Shown in pieces: positions 8,273 to 11,544 of a stretch of 11,544 nt of DNA. The position numbers and the translations under genes are program-made. Within the stretch, counting starts at the first letter, position 1; each line of letters begins with the position of its first letter. The notes below the pieces were generated by a model that saw only the letters and a list, made by a program, of their open reading frames with translations, was not told where the DNA came from and did no database searches. The DNA is taken from assembly GCA_014381035.1 (NCBI GenBank), contig JACMIS010000782.1, forward strand, positions 1-11,544, written 5' to 3'. Source of the stretch: Armatimonadota bacterium. GTDB taxonomy: Bacteria > Armatimonadota > Armatimonadia > Armatimonadales > Armatimonadaceae.

Positions 8273-8599
8273 AGGAAGGGGGCAGGTTACAGGTTATGGG
8301 GGACAGGGAATAGTCGGATACCGGTGAAATTACCGAGTCCGGGCAACCGTTTGATGCCCCCAATGCGGAAGCCTCGGCTTGTTGGACGCAACCAATGTAT
8401 CGTCTTAAATGGAGACTGCGAAGAAGCGGGCGCGTGGTTCCAGCAGAGGTTTGTGGTGTGTCTTCTATGCTCTCCGGGATGACGATGGCGATTGCCAGGT
8501 CGATACCCTTCGTGTTTGTGCCATCCGACATAGCGCGGCGCGACCGCTCGGCATTGAGCCAACGCCGGAAGCGGACGGCAACGAAGCGGCGGACTAAAC
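8273..8599. other. 327-base gene-free region with direct repeats and short hairpins
   Basis: This lies between the convergent gdhA and bestrophin genes. It opens with a G/A-rich stretch (8280-8311) holding the direct repeat CAGGTTA-CAGGTTA followed by GGGGGACAGGGAATAG. Short inverted repeats follow: GGGCA/TGCCC (8341-8345, 8354-8358), AAGCCTCGGCTT (8369-8380) nested inside TGCG/CGCA (8364-8367, 8386-8389), and TTGG/CCAA (8382-8385, 8391-8394). No T-tract makes any of these a sure terminator. On the minus strand a frame from 8531 reads plausibly at first (MSDGTNTKGIDLAIAIVIP) but has no stop until well inside gdhA. I see no supportable gene. A dispersed intergenic repeat or structured RNA is possible. 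Confidence 0.5.
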
Positions 8600-9643
8600 C
8601 TACAGCAGGAAGCCGTCTTTGGGTTGTAAGCGGGGTGGGAGGTTGGTTTCGGCGAGCAGGTCGCGCAGGTCCACTTCGATGTTGCGGCAGATCGTGTTGA
8701 GTGGCACGTCGTTGATCGCATTCTCGAACGGGTCCTCGCTGGAGTCGCCGACCTGTTCCATGGTGTAGAAAACCCACGCGATCAGGACCGAGAAGGGAAT
8801 GACCAGCCAAGACGCCCCGCGCCCCAGTTTTGCCATCTCGCTGACCAGACCGAACGGTACCAGGAAAATAAATATCTTCACGAAGACGCCGCTGAAATAC
8901 GCGTACTGGCGCGGAAACGGGAACGTTTTGATGCGTTCGCAGCCTCCCTGCTGGGCGAAACACTCGGTGACATGACGCAGTAGCTCGGCGTGCTCCCATC
9001 CGTCGAGAACCCCGTTTCGCTTCGCCCGCGTCAGGCAGTCGGCTTGCTGTCGGAGTAAATGGTTTGCTATGTTGCCTTTTGCGGCGATCAGTGGCACCAA
9101 TGCTTCGCATTCCTTGGGCGGAACGAACTGGGTCAGTATCTGTCGCATCTCTTTATCGAACGTCGCCTCGCGCTTCGCGGTTGCCCCCACATGTTCGTCG
9201 GTGCCTTCGACCTGTTCGATATATTCGAGCGACAATCGGCTCTCGCTTTTCGTCATGCGGTGCCAGATCGGTTGACGCCGCAGTTGCAAACGAAGGGCGT
9301 TCACCCAGGCGATCTGTCGGTACACGAGTTCGCGGGCGGCGGCGGTGTTGTTGCCGCAAATCCCGAGGACTGCCGCCGCGAACGCCCGGCTGACATTAGT
9401 TATCGCCCCCCAGATGCGCCGTGCCTCCCACAACCGCTCATACGACGAGTTGTTCTTGAAACCGACATAGAACGCGACCGCAGTGCCAATCGTCGCGACG
9501 GGAACGAACGGCACGGATAGAAATTTCCACCCCATCCATTCATAGCCATAGTAAATAGCGGCACTGACAACCGTCGCCTGCACCAGATTGCGCCACGCGA
9601 AGAAGAACAGGATCTTTAAGTCGAATTGCTCATCAACATACAT
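8600..9643 (-). CDS. Bestrophin/RFP-TM family ion channel
   Basis: 347 residues. Bestrophin signatures are clear: NNSSYERLWEARRIWGAI (64-81) after the second helix, CERIKTFPFPRQYAYF (235-250) and EDPFENAINDVPLNTICR (303-320) after the last helix. Membrane helices are predicted at about 18-36, 42-62, 251-270 and 278-298, the usual four. The family forms pentameric anion or, in Klebsiella, cation channels in the inner membrane. Residues about 130-160 are a charged stretch (TKSESRLSLEYIEQVEGTDE) that makes it a little longer than many bacterial members of around 300 residues. It is divergent from the transglutaminase gene across 107 bases and convergent with gdhA. The ion carried cannot be read from sequence. 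Confidence 0.93.
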   Translation of the reverse strand: MYVDEQFDLKILFFFAWRNLVQATVVSAAIYYGYEWMGWKFLSVPFVPVATIGTAVAFYVGFKNNSSYERLWEARRIWGAITNVSRAFAAAVLGICGNNTAAARELVYRQIAWVNALRLQLRRQPIWHRMTKSESRLSLEYIEQVEGTDEHVGATAKREATFDKEMRQILTQFVPPKECEALVPLIAAKGNIANHLLRQQADCLTRAKRNGVLDGWEHAELLRHVTECFAQQGGCERIKTFPFPRQYAYFSGVFVKIFIFLVPFGLVSEMAKLGRGASWLVIPFSVLIAWVFYTMEQVGDSSEDPFENAINDVPLNTICRNIEVDLRDLLAETNLPPRLQPKDGFLL

Positions 9644-9651
9644 TGAAAACC

Positions 9652-9657
9652 AGTATA
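9652..9657 (-). promoter_or_regulatory. Candidate -10 box giving a near-leaderless bestrophin transcript
   Basis: On the minus strand TATACT (reverse complement AGTATA at 9652-9657) lies only 8 bases before the bestrophin ATG. Transcription would start at or next to the start codon. No Shine-Dalgarno is visible in the intervening GGTTTTCA. There is no convincing -35 element. Confidence 0.35.
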
Positions 9658-9750
9658 CCCGGCGTTCGGATTAAATGGAGCGGTAGGAAAAACGTGACTC
9701 CGCTTTCGACTTGGAATCTTTGTGGGTCCTGTTTGCGTATGACGGGGTAT

Positions 9751-11544
9751 ATGAAACGATCTGTCTTTCCCGTGCTGGTTTCGCTTGCGGCCCTGCCGTT
9801 CGCTTCCACGTCCCTTCTCGCCGCGCCGCCTGCCGCGACCGCACCCGCCGACGCGCCCGGATCTGCCGCCGAAGCGAAACGGCTGGCGGAAACGTCGCCG
9901 AAAGCCGAGCAGTTTCCCAATGCGGCGAAGGCGACGCTCCTGGATTTAGCCGATATAACGGTGTTGAAAGACGGTTCGACGCGTAACGTGACGCGTTTGA
10001 CGACCAAAATTCTCACCGACCGTGCTCGAACCGAGGTCGGTGAAGTCCGGATTCCGTACACAGCGGGGGAGCAGACGATCACGGTTTTGTTTGCTCGCAC
10101 CATTCGTCCGGACGGCACTGTGTCCGTTGTCAAGCCGGATGAGATTCACGATCAAGCCTACGGGGATGGCGACAGTTATACCGATGCCCGCGTCAAAGCG
10201 TTCTCGATGCCTGCACTCGAACCTGGGGCGATTGTGGATTACCAGTATGTGATTGAAGACAAGACCCCATACATTCCCGGTGGATTCTGGACCGGTTGGT
10301 ACTTCGGTGGCTTGGAACCGCGTATGCTGTCCCGCCTGACGATCACCGCGCCGAAGGGAATGGCACTCCGCGAAGCCCCGATGAATGTCAAGACCGAGGG
10401 ACGCGTCGGAGTCATGGCACGCACACAGAAAGAACTGCCCAACGGTACTGTTCTATACACCTACGAGATGCGTCGGATCGATCCGCTCAGCGTCGAACCG
10501 CTGATGCCGTCGCCGATTGGTGTTTTGCCGCAGATTCGCGTGTCCACCTTGAAGGACTGGCAGGACGTTTCCGCGCTGTACTGGAAGCTTGCGGAAGACC
10601 GGCAGGTAGCGAACGACGAGATCAAGCGTATCACCGCCGAAATCACGAAGGGCAAAAATACGCCGGAAGAAAAAACGAAGGCGATTTTCTATTATGTTCA
10701 GGAGAAGACGCGGTACGTTGCCAAAGAGTTAGGTATCGGTGCGATTCAACCGCGTCCGGCGGCGCAGACCTGCGACTATCGCTACGGCGACTGCAAGGAC
10801 ATGACAACGCTTCTGATTGCCATGTGCAAGGAAGCCGGAATTAACGCGCATCCCGTTTTGCTCCGTGCCGGGTCGAAGGAGGCGATACGCAACACCCTGC
10901 CGAGCATGGACGCGTTCAACCACGCTATCTGTCTCGCCGAGATCGGCGGCAAGAAATACTGGCTCGACGCGACCGCGCAGATCTGCCCGTTCGGGGACAT
11001 CCCCGGCGGAGACCGCGGCTCGGACGCACTGGTAATCCGGGGCGGGAAAGGCACATTCGAGACGATCCCACCATTCACGCCGAACGAAAACCGACAGGTC
11101 CTGCAAGCGAAACTTTCGCTCAGTGCGGACGGCTCCGCGACCGGGAAGATCACTGTCGCCTCCACCGCCGACAACAACATGGTGCTTCGCTCGGCGTTTC
11201 TGAACACGCCGCCGGAAAAGCACAAACAGTTAGCGGAAGCACTCGCTCGGAGTATCGCGCCGAACCCGCGGATCAACAACTGGACGGTGTCGGATTACAA
11301 GAACAAAGACGTGCCGGTGACGGTCACCTTTGACGCCACGTTCCCGGCTTGGGCGAAGCGTTCCGGCGACCTGCTCGTTTTCGCCGCCCGTCCGGAACAG
11401 AACGATGGACGTAATTCGTCGCCGTTCGGACAGGACACGATCCGCGTGCTACCGATCACGCAGGAAGTCGCGCTCGTCGGTGAATCGGAGTTGGAACTGA
11501 CCCTTCCTGCCGGGTACACACTTCTCGCGCCGCCCTCGGACGCG
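9751..11544 (+). CDS. Exported DUF3857 and transglutaminase-like protein, 3' end outside window
   Basis: 598 codons are open to the right edge. The ATG at 9751 is preceded by GGGG (9744-9747); an in-frame ATG at 9739 is the alternative. Residues 1-25 are a Sec signal peptide (MKRSVFPVLVSLAALPFAS then LLAA), so the protein is exported. A DUF3857-like beta domain occupies about 60-265 (LDLADITVLKDGSTRNV, RIPYTAGEQTITVLFARTI, FSMPALEPGAIVDYQY). A transglutaminase-like core follows at about 300-420 with Cys348 in YGDCKDMTTLL, His391 in FNHAI and Asp406 in YWLDAT, a complete triad. Thereafter comes a further beta-rich region. Such proteins are common in Bacteroidetes, Planctomycetes and Acidobacteria and are thought to be envelope peptidases or transamidases; the substrate is unknown. 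GC-rich codon use matches the neighbours. Confidence 0.93.
   Translation, partial: MKRSVFPVLVSLAALPFASTSLLAAPPAATAPADAPGSAAEAKRLAETSPKAEQFPNAAKATLLDLADITVLKDGSTRNVTRLTTKILTDRARTEVGEVRIPYTAGEQTITVLFARTIRPDGTVSVVKPDEIHDQAYGDGDSYTDARVKAFSMPALEPGAIVDYQYVIEDKTPYIPGGFWTGWYFGGLEPRMLSRLTITAPKGMALREAPMNVKTEGRVGVMARTQKELPNGTVLYTYEMRRIDPLSVEPLMPSPIGVLPQIRVSTLKDWQDVSALYWKLAEDRQVANDEIKRITAEITKGKNTPEEKTKAIFYYVQEKTRYVAKELGIGAIQPRPAAQTCDYRYGDCKDMTTLLIAMCKEAGINAHPVLLRAGSKEAIRNTLPSMDAFNHAICLAEIGGKKYWLDATAQICPFGDIPGGDRGSDALVIRGGKGTFETIPPFTPNENRQVLQAKLSLSADGSATGKITVASTADNNMVLRSAFLNTPPEKHKQLAEALARSIAPNPRINNWTVSDYKNKDVPVTVTFDATFPAWAKRSGDLLVFAARPEQNDGRNSSPFGQDTIRVLPITQEVALVGESELELTLPAGYTLLAPPSDA

Noticed and set aside
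8395..8700. 101-residue plus-strand frame
   Set aside because: Arg/Ser-rich, no ribosome site, and runs antisense into the bestrophin gene.

Overview
The window is about 60% GC bacterial chromosome. Eight protein genes are complete and two run off the edges. There are no rRNA or tRNA genes, transposases or CRISPR arrays. The gene families (MshEN-containing GspE/PilB protein, YqeG-type HAD phosphatase, acyl-ACP-desaturase-like diiron protein, redoxin with a GRIDD motif, DUF4382 lipoprotein, bestrophin, DUF3857-transglutaminase) suggest a free-living heterotroph of a deep-branching, Gram-negative-type phylum. Armatimonadota or a planctomycete-like lineage would fit. This is inferred from family content only and is held loosely.

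Layout. (1) 1-1829, minus: a GspE/PilB-type protein cut by the left edge. Its c-di-GMP-type MshEN domain and zinc cysteines look intact, but every nucleotide-handling motif of the motor domain is destroyed. (2) 1952-3715, plus, divergent from (1): a large DUF4382 lipoprotein with tandem beta modules, ending in a clear hairpin terminator. (3) 3740-4264, minus: a YqeG-type HAD phosphatase. (4) 4350-6704, plus: a tight three-gene run of a ferritin-like acyl-ACP-desaturase homologue, a three-helix membrane protein and a membrane-anchored double-redoxin protein. The 85-base divergent region between (3) and (4) holds a perfect 14-bp palindrome. (5) 6771-8272, plus: a 71-residue acidic protein translationally coupled by ATGA overlap to a glutamate dehydrogenase. 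(6) 8273-8599: 327 bases with no convincing gene, but with direct repeats and short hairpins. (7) 8600-9643, minus: a bestrophin-family channel with a possibly leaderless promoter. (8) 9751 to the right edge, plus: an exported DUF3857-transglutaminase protein with an intact Cys-His-Asp triad.

How they may work together. Most units look like independent housekeeping or envelope genes. Two places stand out. The first is the catalytically dead secretion/pilus ATPase homologue, which may act as a c-di-GMP-responsive scaffold. The second is the desaturase-membrane protein-redoxin cluster. There the diiron protein has Gln in place of its last predicted His ligand, and the redoxin's first domain lacks a peroxidatic Cys while its second carries CPC and an upstream CC pair. 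This looks like an envelope-associated redox or lipid system of undescribed function; that reading is inference.
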